Assembly (NCBI GenBank): GCA_001781335.1
Contig: MFLL01000006.1
Coordinates: 1 to 35,827, forward strand
Source of the DNA: Candidatus Kaiserbacteria bacterium RIFCSPHIGHO2_02_FULL_55_25
Lineage (GTDB): Bacteria > Patescibacteriota > Minisyncoccia > Phycocordibacterales > UBA2100
Direction of reading: 5' to 3'
DNA length: 35,827 nucleotides
Each line of letters starts with the position of its first letter. The stretch's first letter is position 1. Positions 23,684-31,769 of the stretch are shown piece after piece. The notes under the pieces were generated by a model, which saw only the letters and a list, made by a program, of their open reading frames with translations, was not told where the DNA came from and made no database searches. The translations under genes were made by a program, and so were the position numbers.

Positions 23684-25801
23684 TTATATATCAAGCGTTG
23701 CTTCCTTGGCATGTGACTGGATGAATGATTTGCGGGCGGGAACGTCAGTGCCCATGAGCATGTCGAAGACCATGTCCGCTTCGACAGCGTCATGGATAGC
23801 GACCTGTTTGAGGATGCGGCGGGCGGGGTCCATCGTGGTCTCCCACAATTCTTCGGAATTCATTTCGCCCAAGCCCTTGTAGCGCTGTACCGATATTTTC
23901 GGAGCTTTCCCGACGCTCCGACGTCCGTCGGAGGTCGGGACCCCGACCCCTTCGGGCGTCGGGGCTTCTTCACTATCAACTACCGACTCTTCACTATCAA
24001 CTGTTTCAAGCGGCATATCCTTGCCGACAAGCTTGATGCGCTCCTCGTCGGTGTATGCGTAGAAAATCTCCTTACCCTTTTTCACCTTAAAAAGCGGCGG
24101 CTGAGCGATGTAGAGGAAGCCGCCGTCGATGACGGGGCGGAAATGGCGGTACATGAGCGTGAGGAGAAGTGTGCGGATGTGCGCGCCGTCCACGTCGGCA
24201 TCAGTCGCGATGATGATTTTGTGGTAGCGCAATTTTGCGATGTCGAAAATATCGCCTATCGCAGTCCCCAGCGCGACGACGAGATTTTTAATCTGCTCGC
24301 TGGCGAGCATCTTGTCCAGACGTGCGCGTTCGATGTTGAGAATCTTTCCGCGCAAAGGAAGCACGGCCTGTATGCGCCGGTCGCGGCCCATCTTGGCAGT
24401 GCCGCCGGCCGAATCTCCCTCCACGATGAAGAGTTCGGACTCTTCCGCACTCTTGCTCTGACAGTCGGCGAGCTTGCCGGGCAGAGTCATGCCGTCGAGC
24501 GCGCCTTTGCGCAGTATTGAGTCCTTGGCCGCCTTCGCCGCTTTGCGTGCCTTCATCGCCAGCGCAATTTTGCCGAGAATCGCGCGGGCTTCCTCCGGAT
24601 GTTCTTCGAGGAACTGGCCAAACGCCTCGCCGAAGACGGTCTCGGTCGCGCCGCGCGCTTCCACCGAGCCGAGCTTGCCCTTGGTCTGGCCTTCAAATTG
24701 GATTTCGCGCAATTTCACCGAGACGACCGCTGTGAGACCTTCGAGCACATCGTCGCCCGTGAAATTCTCGCTGTCTTTGCCGCCGCCGTTGCCATTCTTT
24801 ATTTGGGCATTGAGTGTGCGCGTAAGCGCGGTCTTGAAACCGGTGACATGCGTGCCGCCTTCGGCGTTGTAAATGTTGTTGGCGAATGCGGAAATGCGCG
24901 AGGTGATGTCGTCCACATACTGCAATGCGACTTCCACGTGTACGCCGTCTTGTTCCTTCTCCACATAAAAAACGGTCTTGTGGACCGGTTCGAGGTGATG
25001 GTTCTGGAATGAGACGAGACTACGCAAGCCACCCTCGAAGTAAAACGTAACGGACGGTGCGTCGAGCCCGAGCTTGCGGAGATAAAATACTTCTTCGTCT
25101 TTTACATTCTCCACTTTGCGCAGGTCGAGTATCGAGATGCGGAGCCCTTTGACCAAATACGCCTGCTGGCGCATGTGGGAGACAATGGTATCCCAGTTCA
25201 ATTCCCTGTCGGGGAATATGGAGCCGTCGGATTGGAAAGTGATGATGGTGCCGTGCAATTTCGAAGCGCCGACTTTCTTGGTCTTCCCCACCGGTTTGCC
25301 GCCGTTTTTGTATTCCTGAATATATTGCCCGCCGTCGCGATGCACTTCCGCACGCAGGTGCGTCGATAGTGCGTTGACCACGGAGACTCCGACTCCGTGC
25401 AGACCGCCCGAGACTTTGTAGCCATCGCCACCGAATTTGCCGCCCGCGTGGAGCATCGTCATCACCGTCTCAAGAGTGGAGACTTTTGTCTTGGGGTGGA
25501 TTTCTACGGGAATGCCGCGGCCGTTGTCGGCAACGCGCACGCGATAGTCGGGCAAAAGCGCGATTTCGACGTCGTTGGCGAAATCGCCCATCGCCTCGTC
25601 GCGCGAGTTGTCGAAGACTTCCCAGACGAGGTGATGCAATCCGGATGTGCCGGTGGTACCGATGTACATGCCCGGACGGCGGCGCACTGCTTCGAGTCCT
25701 TCGAGCACCGTAATGTCACTCGCGCCGTACGAGCCCTTTGTATGACTTTGCCCCGTTTTGGGGGCCGTTTTCTTGGTCTTTTCCGCCTTATTTGTAGCCA
25801 T
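23684..25801 (-). CDS. gyrB: DNA gyrase/topoisomerase IV subunit B
   Basis: VLEGLEAVRRRPGMYIG, EGDSAGGTAKMGRDRR, QRYKGLGEMNSEELWETTMDP; start at MATNKAEKTKK, not the ORF start at 26284. Confidence 0.95.
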   Translation of the reverse strand: MATNKAEKTKKTAPKTGQSHTKGSYGASDITVLEGLEAVRRRPGMYIGTTGTSGLHHLVWEVFDNSRDEAMGDFANDVEIALLPDYRVRVADNGRGIPVEIHPKTKVSTLETVMTMLHAGGKFGGDGYKVSGGLHGVGVSVVNALSTHLRAEVHRDGGQYIQEYKNGGKPVGKTKKVGASKLHGTIITFQSDGSIFPDRELNWDTIVSHMRQQAYLVKGLRISILDLRKVENVKDEEVFYLRKLGLDAPSVTFYFEGGLRSLVSFQNHHLEPVHKTVFYVEKEQDGVHVEVALQYVDDITSRISAFANNIYNAEGGTHVTGFKTALTRTLNAQIKNGNGGGKDSENFTGDDVLEGLTAVVSVKLREIQFEGQTKGKLGSVEARGATETVFGEAFGQFLEEHPEEARAILGKIALAMKARKAAKAAKDSILRKGALDGMTLPGKLADCQSKSAEESELFIVEGDSAGGTAKMGRDRRIQAVLPLRGKILNIERARLDKMLASEQIKNLVVALGTAIGDIFDIAKLRYHKIIIATDADVDGAHIRTLLLTLMYRHFRPVIDGGFLYIAQPPLFKVKKGKEIFYAYTDEERIKLVGKDMPLETVDSEESVVDSEEAPTPEGVGVPTSDGRRSVGKAPKISVQRYKGLGEMNSEELWETTMDPARRILKQVAIHDAVEADMVFDMLMGTDVPARKSFIQSHAKEATLDI
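23910..24002. repeat. two hairpins plus a direct repeat inside the gyrB coding sequence
   Basis: CCGACGCTCCGACGTCCGTCGGAGGTCGG, CCCCGACCCCTTCGGGCGTCGGGG, and TTCACTATCAACT at 23969 and 23990. Confidence 0.75.
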
Positions 25802-25835
25802 GTTTTGTGCATTTAGTATAGCAAAAAACAGGGTG

Positions 25836-25864
25836 TTTGCATAGCCCCAAAAGGTGGGTATAGT
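25836..25864 (+). promoter_or_regulatory. promoter TTTGCA-17-TATAGT
   Basis: Spacing and boxes upstream of the 114-aa ORF. Confidence 0.6.
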
Positions 25865-25913
25865 GTGCCTTGGCTCGGTACGAACGCCGGCCGTATTTGG
25901 GGAGGAATTCGCG

Positions 25914-26258
25914 ATGAGAGCGGGCACAGTGACACTGATTGCCATAGTCGTCGCCGCCGGAATTACTGCATCAACCGCCAGAACTGGCACAACGTGGGGG
26001 GAGTGCGAGATTGCCATGAAAAACGTCGCACTCAACTGCGGCTGGTGGCGACTGTGGAAGCCGGTGCCGATAGGCCTAATCCGGCATGGCGCGAATCTCG
26101 GCACGATACAAGACCGCGACAAGCTACTTTGTCGCTGGGAGACGACCTTCGTGTTCGGCTTACCACTGCCGCGACTGGAACTTGTCAGGCCGATATGTAG
26201 CCGTCCTCCGACAAAGGACCTGCTCCAACGACTATCCCGGGCTTCACCGCCCGGGTAA
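25914..26258 (+). CDS. small secreted Cys-containing protein (114 aa) between gyrB and pheT
   Basis: SD GGAGG; signal-like MRAGTVTLIAIVVAAGITASTA; terminator CCCGGGCTTCACCGCCCGGGTAATCTTTTT. Confidence 0.6.
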   Translation: MRAGTVTLIAIVVAAGITASTARTGTTWGECEIAMKNVALNCGWWRLWKPVPIGLIRHGANLGTIQDRDKLLCRWETTFVFGLPLPRLELVRPICSRPPTKDLLQRLSRASPPG

Positions 26259-26266
26259 TCTTTTTG
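26236..26266 (+). terminator. intrinsic terminator of the 114-aa gene
   Basis: CCCGGGC-TTCACC-GCCCGGG-TAATCTTTTT. Confidence 0.8.
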
Positions 26267-26268
26267 GA

Positions 26269-28059
26269 CTACCGGACTTCCCACCCTTTTCCTTTCACCG
26301 CAGCGTAAATACTTTCCATTCGCTCATTGGCGTCGCCGTCGGTAAGCGTTTTGTCGAATGATTGAAAGACGAGCCGAAATGCATACGATGTCTTTTCACC
26401 CTTGGTGAATTCATCGAACTTCTCGCTGCGCACAAGAAGCTCTCCGGCATGCGTACGGATAACTTCAAGAACATCTTCCGGTTTTATCCCCGCAGGTACC
26501 CACAGTGCGATGTCGCGCACGATGAACGGGTACTTTGAGTACGTTTGATATCGTTCCGTCGTCGAAACCGGCAACATCTCGTAGACATCATTAACGACAT
26601 CCGATGTCGTTAATTCAGATTCGCGAACACCGCTTTTGTCGGCCGTGCCGAGAACAATTTCCTCCCGCCCTTTGCGCCACACTGTGCCAATCTCGAACAG
26701 TTTTACTTCTTTGAGTCCGAGCAAATCCTTGTTGCGGATGTTCTTCTCCAGTGCGTCCTTTAGCCCGTCCTGAAGTGTCGCGCGCAAATACGGTCGCACG
26801 CCGTCCACCTTGTTGGCGACGACGCGCTCGCCCTTGTCTGCGAACACCGATGTGAACACCTCCGAGTAGCCTTGTGCAACGAGTTCTTCACGCGACTTCT
26901 CTGCCGCATAGAAATTCGGATTGATTTCCACCTTGCCGGTAAATTTCGATAACTCGACAGCGGGAATTTTGTCGTACCCGACGATGCGGGCAACTTCCTC
27001 AATCAAATCCTCCGCGATAACGAGGTCGAGCCGCTCGAACGGCGGCGTGACAGTAACCCGATGAGGTCTGACCTCATCGGATTGATATGGGAGCTCGAGG
27101 CGCCTGAACGCGTCCGCGACATCCGATTCTGCGAGTTTGGTACCGAGAACGGCGTTTATTTTCGATAGTGTCACGCTAACCGTCCGTATTCCCTGTTTGG
27201 CCGGATATTCGTCAGTGAAACCGGCTAATTCGCCGCCCGCGAGCTGCAAAATAAGGTCGGCCGCCGCGCGCATACCGTATGCGGCAAGCTCGGGCGATAG
27301 CACCTGCTCGAAGCGCGACGACGCATCGGTGCGCAGCTTCAGCGCGGCGGCTGTGCGCCGTACCGACACACCGTCGAAATTTGCTGATTCGATAATAATG
27401 TCCTTTGTCGTTTCCGAAATGCCCGCCGGTTTACCGCCCTTTACGCCCGCAATTCCGATAGCCGCGCCGGAATTTTTGTCGCCGATGACGAGCATACTCT
27501 CGGCGAGTTCATATTCTTTGTCGTCGAGCGCAATCATTTTCTCTCCTTTCTTTGCGTTGCGGACTTCAATGGAATATCCGTTCTTTTCTTTGAGTTGCCC
27601 CGCATCAAATGCGTGGAGCGGCTGGCCGAGGTTGAACATCACATAATTGGTCGCATCCACGACATTGTTGATAGAGCGCTGTCCTACACTCTCAAGCGAA
27701 CTGCGCAGCCAATCCGGCGACGGACCCACTTTCACACCCGTGATATATCCGGCGATGTAGCGCGGGCACAGCGGTGTCTCAATAGTGACGGCCACCTCAT
27801 CCGTTCTCGGCTCCAACGACACGGTCTGACGCAGCGCGTCGGCCTTCATCGGCAATTCAAGAATTGCCGAGAGTTCCTTTGCAACACCCCGATGCGACAA
27901 GCAATCGTGCCCGCGATTGGGCGTCACTTTCACGTCGAGTACGTCATTCTCAACGCTTTCTATTTCGAACGCATGAAAGGTGAGCGCATCTGCCAGCGCC
28001 TGCGCCTCCGGTAGCGGTTTCTCAAAATACGTCTGCAGCCAATTCCGTGAGATTTTCAT
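26269..28059 (-). CDS. pheT: Phenylalanyl-tRNA synthetase beta subunit, shortened (597 aa)
   Basis: MKISRNWLQTYFEKPLPEAQALADALTFHAFEIESVE; VTPNRGHDCLSHRGVAKEL; INNVVDATNYVMFNLGQPLHAFDA; FDX-ACB C-terminus YSKYPFIVRDIALWV. Confidence 0.95.
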   Translation of the reverse strand: MKISRNWLQTYFEKPLPEAQALADALTFHAFEIESVENDVLDVKVTPNRGHDCLSHRGVAKELSAILELPMKADALRQTVSLEPRTDEVAVTIETPLCPRYIAGYITGVKVGPSPDWLRSSLESVGQRSINNVVDATNYVMFNLGQPLHAFDAGQLKEKNGYSIEVRNAKKGEKMIALDDKEYELAESMLVIGDKNSGAAIGIAGVKGGKPAGISETTKDIIIESANFDGVSVRRTAAALKLRTDASSRFEQVLSPELAAYGMRAAADLILQLAGGELAGFTDEYPAKQGIRTVSVTLSKINAVLGTKLAESDVADAFRRLELPYQSDEVRPHRVTVTPPFERLDLVIAEDLIEEVARIVGYDKIPAVELSKFTGKVEINPNFYAAEKSREELVAQGYSEVFTSVFADKGERVVANKVDGVRPYLRATLQDGLKDALEKNIRNKDLLGLKEVKLFEIGTVWRKGREEIVLGTADKSGVRESELTTSDVVNDVYEMLPVSTTERYQTYSKYPFIVRDIALWVPAGIKPEDVLEVIRTHAGELLVRSEKFDEFTKGEKTSYAFRLVFQSFDKTLTDGDANERMESIYAAVKGKGWEVR

Positions 28060-28061
28060 AT

Positions 28062-28322
28062 TCAGCCCGTTAGAGATAGAAAACGCTTGAGACGATTCTT
28101 GATGTATCGCTTTCCCATACCAGTTTTTAAATACTTCTCGCGCGCATACGCGTCTGATTGCTCCGTACACGCTTCGTAGTACATCAGTTCGAACGGACGT
28201 CGTTTGGCCGTGGCAACCATTTGGCCACTGTTGTGTTGTCGCAAGCGTTTTCGTAAATCGTTCGTGCACCCGGTATACCATTTACCGTCTGCTTTGCTCC
28301 GAAGTACGTAGGTGTAATGCAT
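28062..28322 (-). CDS. GIY-YIG nuclease-family protein (UPF0213/YhbQ-like)
   Basis: MHYTYVLRSKADGKWYTGCTNDLRKRLRQHNSG...REKYLKTGMGKRYIKNRL. Confidence 0.93.
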   Translation of the reverse strand: MHYTYVLRSKADGKWYTGCTNDLRKRLRQHNSGQMVATAKRRPFELMYYEACTEQSDAYAREKYLKTGMGKRYIKNRLKRFLSLTG

Positions 28323-28341
28323 GGTAAATCTCTAACGGGCT
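28064..28341. repeat. 14-bp perfect inverted repeats bracketing the GIY-YIG gene
   Basis: AGCCCGTTAGAGAT (28064-28077) and ATCTCTAACGGGCT (28328-28341). Confidence 0.9.
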
Positions 28342-29074
28342 AAAATTGATTGATGAACCGCAAATCGGCGGAGTGCATGTGGCGCACGTCGTCGATGCCC
28401 CAGCGCAAAAGCGCGAGACGATCGAGACCCATGCCGAACGCAAAACCCTGATATTTCTCCGGATCTACTCCGGCGTTTTTGAGTACCTGCGGATGCACCA
28501 TGCCGGCACCCATCATCTCTATCCATCGGTCACGCAATTTTGCCGGTGCGCTCTCGCCGGTGATGCGCATGTCCACCTCGACAGACGGCTCGGTGAAAGG
28601 GAAGAAGCTCGGGCGGAAACGGATTTCCACCTGCGCGCCTTTGAACAGTTCCTTGAAAAATCGCGCGAGCGTGCCCTTGAGGTTGGCGAGCGTCACATCC
28701 TCGCCCACCGCGAGCCCTTCTATCTGGAAGAATTCCGCCTCGTGCGTCATGTCGGTCGCCTCATTGCGGAAGACTTTGCCCGGCACAATGACACGGTACG
28801 GAGGCTGAACACCCTTCTTCATCTGCGTCTCCATGTAGCGGATTTGCACGGGCGAAGTGTGCGTGCGTAATACCATCCCCTGCTCATCCTTGATGAAAAA
28901 GGTGTCCTGCATGTCGCGAGCGGGATGGTCCTTGGGGACATTGAGCGCATCAAAATTGTGCCACTCGTCCTCCAAGAGCGGCCCCTCCTCAAACGCAAAG
29001 CCCATATCAAAAAATATCTTGTTTGCCTCACGAATAAGGCTCGAGATAGGATGGATATGACCTCTCTCTGACAT
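28340..29074 (-). CDS. pheS: Phenylalanyl-tRNA synthetase alpha subunit, catalytic core only (244 aa)
   Basis: HPISSLIREANKIFFDMGF...EEWHNFDALNVPKDHPARDMQDTFF-type motif; FAFGMGLDRLALLRWGIDDVR. Confidence 0.95.
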   Translation of the reverse strand: MSERGHIHPISSLIREANKIFFDMGFAFEEGPLLEDEWHNFDALNVPKDHPARDMQDTFFIKDEQGMVLRTHTSPVQIRYMETQMKKGVQPPYRVIVPGKVFRNEATDMTHEAEFFQIEGLAVGEDVTLANLKGTLARFFKELFKGAQVEIRFRPSFFPFTEPSVEVDMRITGESAPAKLRDRWIEMMGAGMVHPQVLKNAGVDPEKYQGFAFGMGLDRLALLRWGIDDVRHMHSADLRFINQF

Positions 29075-29113
29075 GAACGACAGTATATCCTGTTCCCCCC
29101 GCCCCAAGCGAGC

Positions 29114-29209
29114 GCGGCCACGTGTTTTGCCGTCTTCGCAGGCCCGACAGGGCCGAGACCGAGCGCTGGCGCACTAGCGCCAGATAGCGACGGCAAAACA
29201 CGTGGCCGC
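29114..29209. repeat. 21-bp perfect inverted repeat with two internal hairpins
   Basis: GCGGCCACGTGTTTTGCCGTC ... GACGGCAAAACACGTGGCCGC; inside GGCCC-GACA-GGGCC and CTGGCGC-ACTA-GCGCCAG. Confidence 0.9.
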
Positions 29210-29241
29210 CGAGCGCCCCTTTTGATATACTGCTGACTCCC

Positions 29242-30471
29242 ATGAGCATGACTGGTGTCACATACGCCTTTCTTTTCATCTCTCTCTACTTTGAGGTTTT
29301 TTTGCTTGTTGCGTTTCTAGAGCGCCGCTTTGTCCGCGTGTCACGACAGCGCACGCCCGTAGACGAAGCCACTCTCCCCACGGTCGCTGTCGTTGTGCCC
29401 TGTTTCAACGAAGAGATCACCGTCGCGGGCACGGTACGTTCTTTGCTTGCCCTTCGCTACCCGGAAGAGAAGATTGAGTTCATTCTCGTGGACGACGGGT
29501 CCACCGACGGCACACTCTCCACGCTTGAACAGTTCAGGAACGACTCGCGCGTACGAATCTTCACGAAAGAGAACGGTGGCAAGCACACTGCTATGAATCT
29601 CGGCCTTGAAAACACGAACGCCGAACTTATCGGATGTCTCGACGCCGACTCGGTCGTTGAGCCCGATGCGCTCTTGCACATCGCTCCGGTATTTGAGAAT
29701 AGACTGATTTCAGCGGTCACACCCTGCATCTTCGTGAAAGAGCCCGAGACGATACTCCAGCACTTGCAGAATGTCGAATACCGGCTCAGTATTTTCAACC
29801 GTTTCATTCTCGCGGTGATTGGCTCCGTTTTCATTACACCCGGCCCGTTCTCGTTCTTCCGTGCCAAGGTTGTGCGTGAACTTGGCGGCTGGCGCTTCGC
29901 ACATTCGACTGAAGACATGGAAATGGCCCTGCGTATGCAGCATGAGGGGCACCTCATCGCGAATGCCCCTAGTGCCATCGTGCACACCTCGACGCCGCGC
30001 ACGCTTCCCGCTCTCTTCCGTCAGCGCGTGCGGTGGACCTACGGCTGGCTGCGAAATGCGGTCGACTACCGCCACATGGTCGGCAACAGAAAATACGGCA
30101 ACCTGGGGCTCCTCGTGTTGCCCTCCGCGCTTATCTCAATCGCGGCCGGTATATATTTCTTTTCACGTATCGCATTCAGCTCTCTCATTTCACTTCGCGA
30201 CGAGATAATACGCATACAGTTTTCCGGCCTGTATCCACATGCATCATTTGACCTCTTTTATTTCAACACAAGCACGATGCTCTTTCTGGTGCTCGTAAGC
30301 GTGGGGCTTATCCTTGCGCTCATTAGTGCCGGTTCTTTCATCGGCACGGGCTCACGGCGCCCGCCACTCTCAACTCCGCTGTTTCTTCTTTTCTACAGCT
30401 TCCTTGTACCGCTATGGCTCGGGGCTGCGGTCGTTCGCGCGGTTTTTAAGACTGGTGTAAGCTGGCGCTAA
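29242..30471 (+). CDS. membrane glycosyltransferase family 2
   Basis: VVVPCFNEEITVAGTVRSLL, LVDDGSTDGT, CLDADS, STEDMEMALR, RQRVRWTYG; C-terminal TM segments. Confidence 0.92.
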   Translation: MSMTGVTYAFLFISLYFEVFLLVAFLERRFVRVSRQRTPVDEATLPTVAVVVPCFNEEITVAGTVRSLLALRYPEEKIEFILVDDGSTDGTLSTLEQFRNDSRVRIFTKENGGKHTAMNLGLENTNAELIGCLDADSVVEPDALLHIAPVFENRLISAVTPCIFVKEPETILQHLQNVEYRLSIFNRFILAVIGSVFITPGPFSFFRAKVVRELGGWRFAHSTEDMEMALRMQHEGHLIANAPSAIVHTSTPRTLPALFRQRVRWTYGWLRNAVDYRHMVGNRKYGNLGLLVLPSALISIAAGIYFFSRIAFSSLISLRDEIIRIQFSGLYPHASFDLFYFNTSTMLFLVLVSVGLILALISAGSFIGTGSRRPPLSTPLFLLFYSFLVPLWLGAAVVRAVFKTGVSWR

Positions 30472-30475
30472 TCAT

Positions 30476-31180
30476 ATGGAGCCTGCAGTAAATATGCGCA
30501 CTGCGCGATGGAGCAGCTACGTTGTCGCACTTCTCATCACGGCGGCTATTTTCGCTACCGCGCTCTATGCGTCCGACTATTTCAACAACCGGCGCATCGC
30601 CGAGATTCAAGCAACCCAGTCGAGCATTTCGATTGACATACTTTCACTCGAGACACAATTCGACCTTCTCGCGGAGCATTCATGTCAGGATATCTCCGAA
30701 AATTCAGTACTCTCCAGCGAAATACAGCCCGTCGGCCAACGACTCGCCTATCTGGAGACACAGAGCAACGTGGACCAAGCGCAGCTCACCGAGCTGAAGC
30801 GCTACTATTCACTGCTCGAAATAAAGGATTACCTCCTCATGCGGCAAGTCACCGCAAAATGCGGTCTCAAGCCGGTGTTCATTCTCTACTTCTACTCCAA
30901 CAAGGGTGATTGCAAAGATTGCGAGGAGCAGGGATACGCGCTGACGGGGCTCTCGGAAACCTACCCGCAGCTGCGTGTCTACTCGTTTGATTACAACCTC
31001 GACCTCTCCGCGCTCCAGACGCTCATTGATATTCACGATGTGAAGAATCAGCCGCCCGCACTGATTATCAACGGCAAGACCTACTACGGCCTCCACACGA
31101 TGGCTGATATCAAAAAGATACTGCCGCAACTCGCGACATTGAAAACGGCGACAAGTACTGCTACGACGACAAAAAAGTAA
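30476..31180 (+). CDS. membrane-anchored thioredoxin-like protein
   Basis: N-terminal TM; FILYFYSNKGDCKDCEEQGYAL (CxxC) and NQPPALIINGKTYYG (cis-Pro-like); 4 nt after the glycosyltransferase gene. Confidence 0.7.
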   Translation: MEPAVNMRTARWSSYVVALLITAAIFATALYASDYFNNRRIAEIQATQSSISIDILSLETQFDLLAEHSCQDISENSVLSSEIQPVGQRLAYLETQSNVDQAQLTELKRYYSLLEIKDYLLMRQVTAKCGLKPVFILYFYSNKGDCKDCEEQGYALTGLSETYPQLRVYSFDYNLDLSALQTLIDIHDVKNQPPALIINGKTYYGLHTMADIKKILPQLATLKTATSTATTTKK

Positions 31181-31183
31181 ATT

Positions 31184-31259
31184 TGGAGCCGCCTCCCGGA
31201 TTTGAACCGGGGACATCCACTTTACAAAAGTGGCGCTCTACCAACTGAGCTAAGGCGGC
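31184..31259 (-). tRNA. tRNA-Thr (anticodon UGU), CCA encoded
   Basis: GCCGCCTTAGCTCAGTTGGTAGAGCGCCACTTTTGTAAAGTGGATGTCCCCGGTTCAAATCCGGGAGGCGGCTCCA folds as a cloverleaf. Confidence 0.95.
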
Positions 31260-31261
31260 GA

Positions 31262-31343
31262 GTGAGGGCTCGAAATGAGAACGCTCGTGTTCTCATTTCA
31301 TCTGAACGATGCCGTCTTATGAGCCCTGCGATTAAGGCGGCGA
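31262..31343. repeat. nested palindrome bounded by a duplicated 11-bp tRNA 5' end
   Basis: TAAGGCGGCGA at 31251-31261 and 31333-31343; GAAATGAGAAC/GTTCTCATTTC and AGGGCTC/GAGCCCT between. Confidence 0.7.
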
Positions 31344-31362
31344 CAGGAACAAAAGGAGAATA

Positions 31363-31767
31363 TCAGATATTATCCTTTTCGCCGAGTCCCGCGCCGTTAC
31401 CGTTCTTGTGGTCGGTCATCTGCTTGAGAAAGTCGGAGCGCGGTTCGCGGCGCTCGAAATGATGCTTGTGCGAGACCATGTCAGCTAGCCGGTGCGCCTG
31501 CCGCTCAATGAAGCGGGCGGAGGCGGCAGCCCCCAGAGCCGCTTCGTGTATTGCAATGCGAGAGAGGCGCAGGAGCGCGGGCGGAAGCTTCTTGAATTCG
31601 CCGCGGGAATTCTCGAGCCATGTCTTGAACTCGAGCGCGCGCTCATCGGCGCGGACGCGCATGTCCTGTGCGACAACCCGTTGTTTCTGCTCTTCCCAAT
31701 GTTTCAGGCCGAAAAGACCTACGATGCCCAAGAGCGAGAGGAAAAAGATGACGATTGCAACTATCAT
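31363..31767 (-). CDS. small single-TM protein, unknown function
   Basis: MIVAIVIFFLSLLGIVGLFGLKHW then charged helix; adjacent to tsf. Confidence 0.7.
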   Translation of the reverse strand: MIVAIVIFFLSLLGIVGLFGLKHWEEQKQRVVAQDMRVRADERALEFKTWLENSRGEFKKLPPALLRLSRIAIHEAALGAAASARFIERQAHRLADMVSHKHHFERREPRSDFLKQMTDHKNGNGAGLGEKDNI

Positions 31768-31769
31768 GA

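Noticed and set aside
25802-26284. N-terminal extension of gyrB to 26284
   Set aside because: True GyrB begins at MATNKAEKTKK (25801); the extension is not GyrB-like and is opposite a convincing small secreted ORF
28060-28281. N-terminal extension of pheT to 28281
   Set aside because: It is an alternative frame through the GIY-YIG gene; PheT begins at MKISRNW (28059)
29114-29209. T-box leader controlling pheS
   Set aside because: No T-box core sequence or specifier loop was seen, and the pheS -10-like box lies between the structure and the gene, so it would be outside the transcript
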